64,000 nt of DNA from JAUWVG01 sp964633715 (GCA_964633715.1 CAZWHQ010000023.1:1-64000); one strand, 5' to 3'; shown: positions 1 through 9,215, numbered from the stretch's first letter. Notes: generated from the sequence alone by a model not told the origin. Program-made: numbers and translations.

Positions 1-2
1 AT

Positions 3-191
3 TTAGGTTTAGCTCATTTGGCCCATTTTTTTCTATTTGAAAGTGCGGCCAGTGGTTTATTGATATTTCTTTTCTTTCAAAGCCGACTGTATTCTCGTAA
101 CGATTATTCCAGCGTACCCCGTCTCCTCTCCAAAAGTTTTGTTTCGCTGTTTATATTTTTGGTGGTTCTCTTTATAAAAATTCTGGTATGA
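3..191 (+). CDS. C-terminal end of a membrane protein (5' truncated by window)
   Basis: An open frame enters at the left edge and ends with TGA at 189-191. The 62 visible residues are strongly hydrophobic, with two probable membrane segments separated by a short Arg/Ser-rich polar stretch; the last segment runs to the C terminus. The stop overlaps the ATG of the molybdoenzyme gene in an ATGA arrangement, so the two are probably translationally coupled and this protein belongs to the same operon. The visible part is too short to name a family; a membrane component linked to the electron-transfer chain of the operon is possible but is inference. Confidence 0.55.
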   Translation, partial: LGLAHLAHFFLFESAASGLLIFLFFQSRLYSRNDYSSVPRLLSKSFVSLFIFLVVLFIKILV

Positions 192-2581
192 CCAATCCTT
201 CCGGTCCCCCACCAATCAATCGAAGAAGTTTTTTGAAATGGAGTGCGTTTATGGGGGGAGTTGCGCTTTCTCCGGTTCCGCTCGTCCGCTATGCCGAAAC
301 ATCTCGATCCCTCCTTGCCTCAGATCCGTCTAAAGTTCGGATGATCCGTACGGGATGCCCCGCCCACAACTGCGGCGGCCGCTGTCTTCTGCGTGTGTAC
401 GTCAAGGATGGAGTGATTGTTCGCATCGATGGAGATGACAGGACTCCCGATATTCCCGCTGATCCTCAATTGCGACCCTGTTTAAGAGGCCGTGCCTACC
501 GGCGCCGGCAGTATCATCCAAACCGTCTGAAGTACCCTATGCGGAGAACAGGAAAACGGGGTGAGGGGCAGTTTGAACGGATTTCCTGGGAAAGGGCTCT
601 GGATCTTATGGCTTCGGAAATGCTGCGTATTAAGGAAAAATACGGAAATTCAGCGTTTTATGTTCCCTATGGAACTGGAAGTTATAACCAGACAAACGGG
701 CGGCAGACTGCCCAGCGGTTGATGAACTTCTTTGGAGGATCTCTTGGGTTTTACAACAGCTACAGCTGGGCCTGCATCAGCCAGGCGACTCCTTACGTGT
801 ACGGGACTGGTGTGACTGGAAACCAGCGTCAGGACTGGCTGAATTCAAAATATATCATCATGTGGAGCTGGAATCCTGCCGAAATGCGTGATGGGACAAA
901 CAGTGATTATTTTCTCAAGAAAGCGAGGGAAAACGGGGCCCGTGTCGTGTGTATCGATCCCCGGATGACAAAAAGTGCCGTTTCTCTTGCAGACGAATGG
1001 GTCCCGATCCGTCCTGGCACCGATGTGGCCATGATGAGTGCGATGGCCTACGTGATGATTGAAGAAGATCTCTATGACCTTGAGTTTGTAAAAAGGAGCT
1101 GTGTCGGATTTGATCGAACACAGATGCCGGAGGGAATGGAGGACATTGAGTCTTATAGAGATTATATCTTTGGAACAAAGGATGGAATTCCCAAGACACC
1201 CGGTTGGGCGGAGGCCATTACCGGGGTTTCAAAAGAGACAATCGTCCGGATTGCCAGAGAGTACGCCACGGTTAAGCCCGGAGTCCTTTATCAGGGATAT
1301 GGCATGCAGCGCCGGGCCTATGGTGAACAGGCTGTAAGGGCCGGGTGTGTGCTGGCCGCTTTAACAGGCAATGTGGGGATCCCCGGGGGTTGGGCCAGCG
1401 GCATGGGCCTACAGGCGCCCGACGGCGGCCCATTCTGGAATGTTTTTCCCTCCGGCAGAAATCCTGTAAAAGCGAGTATCCCTTCCTTTTTGTGGACTGA
1501 AGCTGTTTTGCGCGGGACAGAGATGACGGCTGAAGATGGGGTGAGGGGAGTTAAAAAACTGGAAAGCAACATCAAGATGATCTATGCCGTAGCCTGCAAT
1601 GCCCTCATCAATCAGCACGCCAATATCAACCGTACGGCGAAAATTCTGGCGGATGAAAGCCTGGTCGAATTTCTGGTTGTTCAGGATAATTTTTTGACAC
1701 CTACAGGCCGTTTTGCCGATCTCCTGCTGCCGGCCTGTACACAGTTTGAGACCTATGGATTGGAGGATGGCTGGAAGTATGGCGATGAAGTGATCCTGGC
1801 CCCCCAGATCGTAGAGCCGCCCTTTGAGACTAAAAGCGACTACAAAATCTGCTCGGAGATTGCACGAAAATTAGGATTTGAACGGGCTTATACTGAAGGA
1901 CGGACGGAAAGAGGCTGGATTGAATGGGGGCTTGGACAGTACCGCAGGACTAGATTTCCAAATCTGCCGGATCTTAACAAGTTTGAATCGTCGAATATCG
2001 GAGCCTATTCTCTTCCAGTGACAGAGCCGGCCGTGGCATTTTCGGATTTCCGTTTGGACCCAGAGAAATTTCCCCTCTCCACACCCTCGGGGCAAATCGA
2101 GATTTTTTCCAAACGTCTGTTTGATATGAATAGACCCGAAGACATCCCGGCTGTCCCAAAATACATCCAGGAATGGGAAAGCCCCTTTGGACCTGAAGCA
2201 AAAAAGTTTCCCCTTCAGGCTGTGGGGCATCACTACATGCCGCGCGTGCATTCGACACACGACAATGTGGACTGGCTCAGGGAAGCTTTCCCGCAGAGAG
2301 TTTTTATCAATCCTATTGATGCCGAAGAAAGGGGCATTAGAGACGGAGAGTTTGTCAAAGTTTTCAATGATAGGGGAACAGTGGTGATTCCCTGCCGGTT
2401 GACAAAACGGATTTTACCGGGTGTCGTGGCCATTCCGCAGGGAGGGTGGTGGAGCCCGGACAAGGATGGAGTAGACCGGAGAGGTTCGGTTAATGTCTTG
2501 ACCTCAGAACGCTGGACACCCCTGGCCTTTGGCAATGCCCAGCACACAATTATGGTTCAAGTCGAAAGGAGTGGGAGATAG
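188..2581 (+). CDS. dmsA: Tat-exported DMSO reductase family molybdopterin oxidoreductase, catalytic subunit (DmsA-like)
   Basis: Catalytic subunit of a membrane-anchored molybdoenzyme reducing an S- or N-oxide-type acceptor on the periplasmic side. The N terminus has a twin-arginine signal (NRRSFLKW, residues 11-18) followed by a hydrophobic stretch. A [4Fe-4S] Cys set is seen at C57, C62, C66 and C98. The family block DEWVPIRPGTD and a C-terminal molydopterin-dinucleotide-binding domain (about 670-797) are present. Ser193 lies where DmsA has its Mo-ligating Ser, by eye alignment. The length (797 aa) is normal. Fe-S, anchor and chaperone genes follow directly, an arrangement typical of dmsABC-type operons. 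The true substrate cannot be read from sequence; polysulfide, arsenate or other oxoanion reductases are related alternatives. Confidence 0.93.
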   Translation: MTNPSGPPPINRRSFLKWSAFMGGVALSPVPLVRYAETSRSLLASDPSKVRMIRTGCPAHNCGGRCLLRVYVKDGVIVRIDGDDRTPDIPADPQLRPCLRGRAYRRRQYHPNRLKYPMRRTGKRGEGQFERISWERALDLMASEMLRIKEKYGNSAFYVPYGTGSYNQTNGRQTAQRLMNFFGGSLGFYNSYSWACISQATPYVYGTGVTGNQRQDWLNSKYIIMWSWNPAEMRDGTNSDYFLKKARENGARVVCIDPRMTKSAVSLADEWVPIRPGTDVAMMSAMAYVMIEEDLYDLEFVKRSCVGFDRTQMPEGMEDIESYRDYIFGTKDGIPKTPGWAEAITGVSKETIVRIAREYATVKPGVLYQGYGMQRRAYGEQAVRAGCVLAALTGNVGIPGGWASGMGLQAPDGGPFWNVFPSGRNPVKASIPSFLWTEAVLRGTEMTAEDGVRGVKKLESNIKMIYAVACNALINQHANINRTAKILADESLVEFLVVQDNFLTPTGRFADLLLPACTQFETYGLEDGWKYGDEVILAPQIVEPPFETKSDYKICSEIARKLGFERAYTEGRTERGWIEWGLGQYRRTRFPNLPDLNKFESSNIGAYSLPVTEPAVAFSDFRLDPEKFPLSTPSGQIEIFSKRLFDMNRPEDIPAVPKYIQEWESPFGPEAKKFPLQAVGHHYMPRVHSTHDNVDWLREAFPQRVFINPIDAEERGIRDGEFVKVFNDRGTVVIPCRLTKRILPGVVAIPQGGWWSPDKDGVDRRGSVNVLTSERWTPLAFGNAQHTIMVQVERSGR

Positions 2582-2585
2582 TCCT

Positions 2586-3209
2586 ATGGTGAAGCAGTAT
2601 GCCTTCACCTTTGATTCGAGTGTTTGTTCGGGCTGCAAGGCCTGTCAAATGGCGTGCAAGGACAAACACGATCTCGAGGTGGGCCCTCTGTGGCGCCGTG
2701 TGTATGAGATTTCTGGGGGGGAATGGGAGAAAAAAGATAACGTGTGGAGTCCTGGAGTTTTTGCTTATCATCTATCGATTGCGTGCAACCACTGTGAAGA
2801 TCCCATATGCAAAAAATCCTGCCCCACAAAAGCGATTTCCAAACGCGAAGATGGCATCGTTGTTTTCGACCAAAAAAAGTGTATTGGTTGCCGGTATTGT
2901 GAATGGGGGTGCCCCTATGGTGCGCCCCAATATGACAAGAGGTCAGGCACCATGTCTAAATGCCATTTTTGTTTTGATCTTATAGATCAGGGGGAAGCTC
3001 CGGTTTGTGTTTCGGCCTGCCCGATGCGGGCTCTTGATTTTGGCGATTTGACTGAACTGCGTCAAAAATATGAAGGATCAAACCAAGTTTATCCTCTGCC
3101 CGATCCTTCCTTTACTGGACCGTCAATTCTTATCAAACCCCATAGAGATTCTACAAGAGCAGAGAAGAAAAGAGGACAGATCTCCAACATTGAGGAAGTC
3201 GGACGATGA
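2586..3209 (+). CDS. dmsB: DmsB-like four-cluster ferredoxin subunit
   Basis: Electron-transfer subunit passing electrons from the membrane anchor to the molybdoenzyme. Four Cys clusters are visible: CSGCKACQMAC, CNHCEDPICKKSC, CIGCRYCEWGC and CHFC with a later CVSAC, giving four [4Fe-4S] sites as in DmsB/NrfC proteins. The open frame extends upstream to 2529, but the start is set at the ATG at 2586: it is preceded by GGGAG at 2573-2577, lies 5 bp after the stop of the catalytic subunit gene, and gives the normal N terminus MVKQYAFTFD. No signal peptide is seen; it is presumably carried out with the Tat-exported partner. The protein is 207 aa. Confidence 0.93.
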   Translation: MVKQYAFTFDSSVCSGCKACQMACKDKHDLEVGPLWRRVYEISGGEWEKKDNVWSPGVFAYHLSIACNHCEDPICKKSCPTKAISKREDGIVVFDQKKCIGCRYCEWGCPYGAPQYDKRSGTMSKCHFCFDLIDQGEAPVCVSACPMRALDFGDLTELRQKYEGSNQVYPLPDPSFTGPSILIKPHRDSTRAEKKRGQISNIEEVGR

Positions 3210-4120
3210 GTTTAAATCCCTGGCCTCTTATCTGCTTTACTCTTTTTATCCAGATGAGCGTGGGTTGTTTTATAATTTCTGAGTTTGCCTGTTTGGCCCT
3301 GTCTCGAAGGTTCAATGTTGAAGGACTCCGTTTTCTGCGCCTTTTAATCAGGTCTTTGGTTTTAGTGATATCCTTTTTGGCTGTGGCCCTTTCCTTTTTT
3401 CACATAGGTAATCCCTGGCGTGCTCTTAACATTTTAAATAATCTGGGTTCATCTGGGCTCAGCCAGGAGATTACGTTTCTGCTGATATTTATTCTTCTTG
3501 TGGCTGTTAGCCTAATTTTGGAGTGGCGTAAAGTAATGGGACAAAATATTCAACGGATTTTCTTCCTTTTAGGAGGACTGTCAGGTCTCTTTGTTGTGGT
3601 GGCCATGTTCCGTCTGTACATGCTTCCCACTGTTCCTGCTTGGAATCATTTTTCCACACCAGTGGTTTTTATTCTTGTGTGTTTTCTTTTGGGAAGCCAG
3701 TTGATGGCTGTGACTTGGACATTCTTTCTAAAAAAATCAAAGGATCCTTTTTTGCAGGAGATCTGCTCAAACTGGAACGAGGCCACTCTCAGTAAAGTCA
3801 GAAGGTTTTCTTTTGTGATGGCGGTTTTGCTCCTTGCTGTTGTCATTTTTCTATTTTTCCAATCCGGCCCGTTCTCTCGATTGGACGATCCGGCACAGCG
3901 TCCGCAGTTCCATAAGGATTCCGTATTGTGGATTTTGAGAATTTTGTTGTTATTATGGGGAGTTTTTTGGATTGGCCGAAAAGGACTTCCACTTAGGCCA
4001 TTCTCTGTAAAAAAATCAACGGACCACAGACGTTTCTATTTTATTTTTATTTTGTTTTTTTTAGCGGAGATTCTAGGCCGCTATCTGTTTTTTATGGCCT
4101 ATTTTCGACTGGGACTTTGA
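3206..4120 (+). CDS. DmsC/NrfD-like membrane anchor subunit
   Basis: Integral membrane protein of 304 aa with about eight hydrophobic segments, the size and topology of the DmsC quinol-oxidising anchor. Its ATG overlaps the TGA of the Fe-S subunit gene (ATGA at 3206-3209), so translation is coupled. It most likely takes electrons from menaquinol and passes them to the four-cluster subunit. The family call rests on length, topology and position more than on sharp motifs. Confidence 0.82.
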   Translation: MSLNPWPLICFTLFIQMSVGCFIISEFACLALSRRFNVEGLRFLRLLIRSLVLVISFLAVALSFFHIGNPWRALNILNNLGSSGLSQEITFLLIFILLVAVSLILEWRKVMGQNIQRIFFLLGGLSGLFVVVAMFRLYMLPTVPAWNHFSTPVVFILVCFLLGSQLMAVTWTFFLKKSKDPFLQEICSNWNEATLSKVRRFSFVMAVLLLAVVIFLFFQSGPFSRLDDPAQRPQFHKDSVLWILRILLLLWGVFWIGRKGLPLRPFSVKKSTDHRRFYFIFILFFLAEILGRYLFFMAYFRLGL

Positions 4121-4827
4121 ACACATTTCCCCTCATGGCAGATAAAACTGACTTTAGAAAGAATTCCATGTTCCCGGCCCTTGTGTTTGAGACTTTTAGC
4201 CTGTGTTTTCGTTTTTTAAGTCAGGTCTTTCTCGAGATTCCCTCTAGAAAATTAATTGAGGAGATGATCGAAAATAAGATTTTTTTTGAGTGGCCGGTTG
4301 ATAAAAATCAAAAATCTATATCAAAAGGTTTAGAAATCCTGCAGGAATTTTGCGAAAAATTTCAGCAAAAAAACATAAAATCTTTAAAACAAGATTTCAC
4401 ACGGCTTTTTATCGGGCTGGAGAAAATGCTGGCTCCTCCGTATGCTTCGGTTTATTTGAGTGAAGATTGTCTTTTATATGAATCCCCATTTTTTGATGTG
4501 AGGCGGTTTTATCGAAAAATAGGTCTTTCTGTCAATCCCAGAAAAAATGAACCCGATGATCACATCGGTTTTGAATTGTTCTGTTTGTCTTTCCTGTGCG
4601 AACAAGTGGCTTTGGCTGCCAGGAAAAACGATCAAAAAAAAATAAAAATAAATCAGAAAATCCTGAAAGAGTTCCATTCCGGTTTTCTGAACACTTGGCT
4701 CGATTCCTTTCTTTTGCGAGTCAAAGATGAAGCGCAGACATCTTTCTACCGCGGTGTAGCTTTATTGACATCAGGACTTGTGGAAAGTCTGTCCGGCTAT
4801 CTCGACTTCAATTTGACAGAAGAATAA
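4117..4827 (+). CDS. TorD/DmsD-like cytoplasmic chaperone for the molybdoenzyme
   Basis: An all-helical soluble protein of about 236 aa with the TorD-family layout: a C-terminal helical half containing a DHIGFELFCLSFLCEQ block (about residues 147-162) that matches the family's central DHIgvEL signature. TorD-type proteins bind the Tat signal and apoenzyme and hold it until cofactor insertion. The frame can start at a TTG at 4117, overlapping the anchor gene's stop, or at ATG 4135; the TTGA overlap favours coupling but neither site has a strong ribosome-binding site. It is the last gene of the operon. Confidence 0.85.
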   Translation: MNTFPLMADKTDFRKNSMFPALVFETFSLCFRFLSQVFLEIPSRKLIEEMIENKIFFEWPVDKNQKSISKGLEILQEFCEKFQQKNIKSLKQDFTRLFIGLEKMLAPPYASVYLSEDCLLYESPFFDVRRFYRKIGLSVNPRKNEPDDHIGFELFCLSFLCEQVALAARKNDQKKIKINQKILKEFHSGFLNTWLDSFLLRVKDEAQTSFYRGVALLTSGLVESLSGYLDFNLTEE

Positions 4828-4837
4828 AGCTGTCTTC

Positions 4838-5428
4838 TTAAAGCTGTCGGAGGAAAGTCTCGTAGTCCTTTTTTGTATTCAGATTTTTTAGCAGGGAATC
4901 GATGTCCAATATGACATAATCTGTTTTGCACAGATCAAAGAGGGGAAGGAGGGAATGAATGTTGTTTTTGATAAGCCTTTCCATCTGAGGGAGGATGGAT
5001 TTTGAATAGACCCCAAAAAGCGGCTCAACTTGTCTACAGGAAGAAACTGGAACAACGATGTCAGAACTTTGTCCTCGATCGAGAATTTTATGCAATAGTG
5101 TTAAAGGTATCTTCGGGATGTCACAGGCAATCACAAAATTTTTTTCGTGCCTTGAGACAGTCAAAGCGCTTTTTATTCCCATCATCGGACCGTACCCCGG
5201 CTTCTCGTCCACAACAAGTTTTTGATTCAAGAATTCAAACTTTTCGGATGTTGACACACTGACGAGTGTTTCTTCAAAGAGGCTCTCCAGCTGCTTGAGG
5301 ACATATTCAATAAGGGTGCCTTTGCCTACAGGGAGCAGGGCTTTATCCTGATTCATCCTCCGGCTGTCTCCGCCGGCTAGAATGACCAGAGAATAGGGGA
5401 GTGTCTGATGATTTTTTTGATCCAGCAT
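4838..5428 (-). CDS. mobA: Molybdenum cofactor guanylyltransferase MobA
   Basis: Attaches GMP to molybdopterin to make the bis-MGD cofactor required by DMSO-reductase-family enzymes. The N-terminal nucleotide-binding signature LAGGDSRRMNQDKALLPVGK is clear, followed by an IACDIPKIP block corresponding to the family's CDmPfl motif, and VVPVSSCRQVEPLFGVYSK, matching the usual substrate-side block (R/G-x-EPL-x-AvY). The length of 196 aa is typical. It is convergent with the dms-like operon, 10 bp apart, so it is not co-transcribed with it, but it serves the same enzyme. Confidence 0.93.
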   Translation of the reverse strand: MLDQKNHQTLPYSLVILAGGDSRRMNQDKALLPVGKGTLIEYVLKQLESLFEETLVSVSTSEKFEFLNQKLVVDEKPGYGPMMGIKSALTVSRHEKNFVIACDIPKIPLTLLHKILDRGQSSDIVVPVSSCRQVEPLFGVYSKSILPQMERLIKNNIHSLLPLFDLCKTDYVILDIDSLLKNLNTKKDYETFLRQL

Positions 5429-5631
5429 GCCTTTCTCATCATAAATCCCGAATATCTAAAAAACAAGTCGAAGTATCTCTGTTTAAAAGGAACGAATATG
5501 GCTCAGAGGGATTACGCCATGCAATTCTTTAAAAACTCTCGTCCCCCAAAAAATAAAAAATCTATCGGGTGTTGCTGTCTTGACTTCTTTTTTCAGCTAT
5601 TGATAATTGAATTGTTGATAACGAATAGAAA

Positions 5632-6528
5632 ATGGAAGGCTATAGACGTTTAAAAGAGCTAATTGAGCCAATTTATCCCGGGCTTTTAGACGCCATTCAA
5701 GATAAAATCGCGAGGGATGAAAAAGACTATGAAAAGGGAAAGGAGAGAGAACAAGACAGCTTTCTCTGGGAACATTCCCTATTTGTGGGCGTGCTGGCTT
5801 TGAAAATTTGTCGCCTGGAAAACAGAGATCCCCTCCTTCCTGTGGTGGCCGGGCTTGTCCATGATATCGGCAAGTTTGAAGGGGGCCAATATCATAAAAA
5901 CAGCACTCCTGAAGAAACAACGACCGCGGGGATTGCCAAGGAAATCTTGACCTCTTTTGATTTAAACAAGCCAGAGGTCGATTTAATCGTTTCCGGTCTT
6001 TTAGCCCTATATGATGAAGACAAACAGAACAATTTTATTGCCGACATCGTTCACGATGCCGATTTTTTGTCCAAAACCGGTTATTTGGGCGTGGCTAATT
6101 TTTTTATAAAGTCAGCCAAAAGAGGACTGAATCTTTATGCCTCCCTCTCCCGGAATTTGAGCAAAGAATTGACCTATGCCTCTGTCCTGCCAAAAAATAT
6201 GAGGACCTCGGGGGGAAAAAAGCTGGCTGAGAAAAAATCTCAGGATTTGCGGCTTTTTTTTAACGGGCTTCTGCAAGAACTGCGGGAATCAGATATCGCA
6301 AAATTTGAGGTGAGGGAAGAAATCCTGCCCTGTCCACAAGGAACAGGTGAGGATATAAAATTCATCCTGGTTCTTCCAGAGTCTTGCCCCACCTGCTCAG
6401 AGGAAATGAATCCTGAATATTCTTTTGTACAAGGAATTAAATGTACGGAACTGGCGGTTCTACTCTCCTGCGTGAACTGTCCAACGACAATCCCGATGTC
6501 GTTCTGCCTCCCTGAAATAATTGGCTAG
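5632..6528 (+). CDS. HD-domain metal-dependent phosphohydrolase with C-terminal Cys motifs
   Basis: The N-terminal half is an HD domain: H48, the H77-D78 pair in VHDIGKF and D144 in the IVHDADFL block supply the expected metal ligands. HD proteins hydrolyse phosphomonoesters or nucleotides; the substrate is not evident here. The C-terminal 60 residues hold CPTC, a single Cys, CVNC and a last Cys, a possible zinc-ribbon-like site, which is unusual for small HD proteins. The start has only a weak ribosome-binding site. It is convergent with the acylase gene at 6552 with 23 bp between the stops. Confidence 0.8.
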   Translation: MEGYRRLKELIEPIYPGLLDAIQDKIARDEKDYEKGKEREQDSFLWEHSLFVGVLALKICRLENRDPLLPVVAGLVHDIGKFEGGQYHKNSTPEETTTAGIAKEILTSFDLNKPEVDLIVSGLLALYDEDKQNNFIADIVHDADFLSKTGYLGVANFFIKSAKRGLNLYASLSRNLSKELTYASVLPKNMRTSGGKKLAEKKSQDLRLFFNGLLQELRESDIAKFEVREEILPCPQGTGEDIKFILVLPESCPTCSEEMNPEYSFVQGIKCTELAVLLSCVNCPTTIPMSFCLPEIIG

Positions 6529-6551
6529 ATTTTTCTATATCTCGATCGTGA

Positions 6552-8621
6552 TTATTTTTGGATCACTTCTCTGCTTTCGAGGTTGGCTTCGATGTCGGCT
6601 CTTTTTTTCCAGACCGGACGGAGTTTCTTTTGGGAAAACAGCTCCAGCTGGTCAAAGCGGTGCGGCGAATTGGGCTGAGAGGCGTTTCCGTAACTCAATA
6701 GAGCGTTGGCCCGTACAGGATTAGAGAATTCTATGGCGGCCACGTAAGAATCTCCCCCAACAGCACGAAAACGGTTATTTAAATCAGGCGTGTACCCGAC
6801 CACCCTAAAAATGCCCAGCGAACCGGGGCCTCCGTTTCCAGGTAAATCGATGTCACCAAACCGCAGCCGGAAAACATCTCCCCATGGTACATCGAGAGAT
6901 CCATACAGAGAAAGGACCTCTTTTGCGGCCGTTTCCAGAGCTTCAACAGCAGCCTTTGGATCGGCCAGCCCATCCGGTGTGGAGAGGGGATTGTTGGGAT
7001 CCCAGGTTTTCGCAAACATGTTGAATCCAAGTTTTTGAAACCACGTGGAAAACAGGAGAGCTCCCTGGCTGTCTGCATTGGCTTCCCGGTCCCACTCCTC
7101 CAGGACATGAACAGCCTGCTGGATCAGCTCGTTCCCCTTGTCCTTGGCTAAGGGAATCAGATCATCGAGGATACGGTCGGCCAGTTCCATGCGGGTTGAA
7201 TGTTTGTAGGCGATGAGTTCTTCATAGGTGATTTGTTCATCCTCCTGAAGCATCCGGATCGAACGCTGAGGCCGGAGGGGCAGCATTTGAGGGGACATGT
7301 ATGGAGGAAAGTCTTTGGGATTGAGCTCCTTTGGGAGAGTTGATGTCCATGGGGGATCATTGGCATTCTGTACCCAACCGTTGGGTGGATCGACAACTCG
7401 GGGAAGATCTTCATAAGGGTGAGTTTCTGTCCAGAGGGTTTCAGATGTGTCACCCGGGATGACTCCACGCCAGTAGGACCAATCACCTTTGTTTCTCTTT
7501 GGAACACGTCCGTTGAAGAGATAGAGAATATGTCCGTCTCGATCGGCATAAATCACATTAAAATAAGGCATTTGAAGGGGCTCGAGGGCCTTTTCGAATT
7601 CTGATAGATTGGTGGCGTGCATCATATTCCAGTATTGCTCAAACAGTTGAGGCTGATCTAAACCAACCACCCGAAAGGCCAATGCTTTTCCGTCTTTTTG
7701 AGCCAGGACGGGTCCGTGGACTGAATGCCTGACGGTCAGCCGTTCCTCACGGAGTGTTCCGTCCGGCTGTTTGACTTTAAAAAGCGTATCAGATGTTTCG
7801 AAAGATCTCTCTTGTCCGTCAAACATATAACCGTTGTCTGTCAGTGTCAGTTCATAAAGATCGGCCCCATCGTAGGTGTTGTTGGTGTGTGTCCAGCCGA
7901 GAAAATCGTTGAAGGCAATCCCTAAAAAGGGGGTTCCCACAAGAGTTGCTCCATAGGCGTCGAGTTCTTTTGTGACCAAATGGGCTTCAAACCACGTGAA
8001 GAAACCCGACCAGGACAGATGGGGATTGGCCAGGAGCATGGCATTGTTGCTGGCACTCCGTGAAGGAGCAACGGCCCAAGCATTAGAGCCCATTTGTGCC
8101 CATCTCTGTGCCGTGGACAGTTCAGAGCCTCCGACAAAGGTATGATGGATCACCCGCAGGCCATGACCCAGCGGATCCGTTCCGGTGACCGGGAGAACCA
8201 TTTTGGCCTCACTGGAAATCTTATCGGGAAAAGCTTGGGCATAGGCATTCATTCCATCCACAAAGGCGTCGATGTACAAATTGAAGGGTTTGTGCTGAGC
8301 CCGGTACCACTGATCCGCGAATTTGGGAATGCTGAGTGTATGGATGAGTCTATCAGAGCCTAAAAAATCCTCACCCCAGTACTCTGCGGCACGGCCCCGG
8401 GCTTCGCCATAGAGCTTGAGGATCAAATTCCCATGGTTTTTCATCTGAGCCCAGCCAAAGGCGTAAAACAGACTTGCGGCATCTTTTGCAAAAATATGGG
8501 GGATGCCCCACGTATCCCAGAGGATTTCAGTCAAACCTGAATCTTTTTGAGTGCAGGATCCCAGAATAAGGAAAAAAGAAAACAGAACAATAATCCCGGA
8601 CTTTCCTTTTGTTTTAAACAT
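6552..8621 (-). CDS. Penicillin acylase family Ntn-hydrolase, lipoprotein
   Basis: Member of the penicillin/acyl-homoserine-lactone acylase family, which cleaves amide bonds after self-processing into two chains. The new N-terminal nucleophile is Ser179 in the GSNAWAV motif; the substrate-contacting ANPHL block follows about 20 residues later. The N terminus is a signal peptide ending in a lipobox with Cys23 (FLILGSC), so it is probably membrane-anchored outside the cytoplasm. The open frame extends upstream to 8720, but the start at 8621 has AAGGAG seven bases upstream and puts the signal peptide at the N terminus. A promoter lies at 8660-8688. The substrate (beta-lactam, N-acyl homoserine lactone, N-acyl amino acid) cannot be predicted. 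Mature length is 689 aa. Confidence 0.92.
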   Translation of the reverse strand: MFKTKGKSGIIVLFSFFLILGSCTQKDSGLTEILWDTWGIPHIFAKDAASLFYAFGWAQMKNHGNLILKLYGEARGRAAEYWGEDFLGSDRLIHTLSIPKFADQWYRAQHKPFNLYIDAFVDGMNAYAQAFPDKISSEAKMVLPVTGTDPLGHGLRVIHHTFVGGSELSTAQRWAQMGSNAWAVAPSRSASNNAMLLANPHLSWSGFFTWFEAHLVTKELDAYGATLVGTPFLGIAFNDFLGWTHTNNTYDGADLYELTLTDNGYMFDGQERSFETSDTLFKVKQPDGTLREERLTVRHSVHGPVLAQKDGKALAFRVVGLDQPQLFEQYWNMMHATNLSEFEKALEPLQMPYFNVIYADRDGHILYLFNGRVPKRNKGDWSYWRGVIPGDTSETLWTETHPYEDLPRVVDPPNGWVQNANDPPWTSTLPKELNPKDFPPYMSPQMLPLRPQRSIRMLQEDEQITYEELIAYKHSTRMELADRILDDLIPLAKDKGNELIQQAVHVLEEWDREANADSQGALLFSTWFQKLGFNMFAKTWDPNNPLSTPDGLADPKAAVEALETAAKEVLSLYGSLDVPWGDVFRLRFGDIDLPGNGGPGSLGIFRVVGYTPDLNNRFRAVGGDSYVAAIEFSNPVRANALLSYGNASQPNSPHRFDQLELFSQKKLRPVWKKRADIEANLESREVIQK

Positions 8622-8659
8622 GTTTTCTCCTTTGGCAGAAGCTCTTAAATTCAGATCAA

Positions 8660-8688
8660 TATATATCAAAGTCGAATTCCGGGTGCAA
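8660..8688 (-). promoter_or_regulatory. Sigma-70-type promoter for the acylase gene
   Basis: On the minus strand TTGCAC (8683-8688) and TATATA (8660-8665) are separated by exactly 17 bases. The site lies about 40 bases upstream of the chosen ATG at 8621. It is back to back with the promoter at 8714-8742 for the divergent lipoprotein. Confidence 0.55.
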
Positions 8689-8713
8689 CAGTCACTAAAA
8701 AAGAGTATAAAAT

Positions 8714-8742
8714 TTGACATTTGGGCGGGTTGAAAATATTAT
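8714..8742 (+). promoter_or_regulatory. Strong sigma-70-type promoter for the small lipoprotein
   Basis: TTGACA (8714-8719), a 17-base spacer and TATTAT (8737-8742). Transcription would begin near 8749, downstream of the first in-frame start at 8721, so the site decides in favour of the ATG at 8775. Confidence 0.65.
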
Positions 8743-8774
8743 ACACATATATGAAAGACCTGCCGGGGGCATCC

Positions 8775-9215
8775 ATGAAACAACGCAAACGTATCTCGAT
8801 CTTAAGTTTTATCTGTGCAGCCTGTTTTTTATGTTTTTTTGCATGCAAAAAAAATCCATCAGATGAAGGCAACATAGATATCTCTGCATACGAATGGAAA
8901 ACAATTGATGAATTTTATATTCCAGATGACTATGTCGAAGAATTTATCAAAAATGATTCTGCTGAAAAAGGGCTCCTTCCTGTCCAGATCAAAAATTATG
9001 GAAACAACACAGAAGTACTTCGTAAGTTCAAAGGAAAAAATTTTGCCGGCCCCACGGAGGCCCAGGTCAAGATGATGTACAACGGTCTGGGAGAGTGGAA
9101 GATTGTTGATCTAAAATATAAAAACAAAGAGAAGAAGGATATCCAGCGTACGATTCTTTACGTGTATGTCAATGGAGACTGGATAGTTGGCGACAGCGGG
9201 ACACTGACAAAATAA
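8775..9215 (+). CDS. Small lipoprotein of unknown function
   Basis: A 146-residue protein with a basic N terminus, a hydrophobic core rich in Cys and Phe, and a lipobox FFAC with Cys24 as the probable lipidation site. The mature part is charged and has no motif I recognise; the C-terminal half alternates hydrophobic and polar residues in a beta-like manner. The open frame begins at 8721, but the promoter at 8714-8742 and the position of the signal peptide set the start at 8775, preceded by a GGGGG run. It is monocistronic as far as can be seen. Confidence 0.72.
   Translation: MKQRKRISILSFICAACFLCFFACKKNPSDEGNIDISAYEWKTIDEFYIPDDYVEEFIKNDSAEKGLLPVQIKNYGNNTEVLRKFKGKNFAGPTEAQVKMMYNGLGEWKIVDLKYKNKEKKDIQRTILYVYVNGDWIVGDSGTLTK

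Noticed and set aside
4838..5428. mobA as part of the dms-like operon
   Set aside because: It is on the opposite strand and convergent; only a functional link is supported.
5408..5653. 81-codon frame between mobA and the HD gene
   Set aside because: It overlaps both neighbours out of frame and has irregular composition; the spacer more likely holds promoter sequence.
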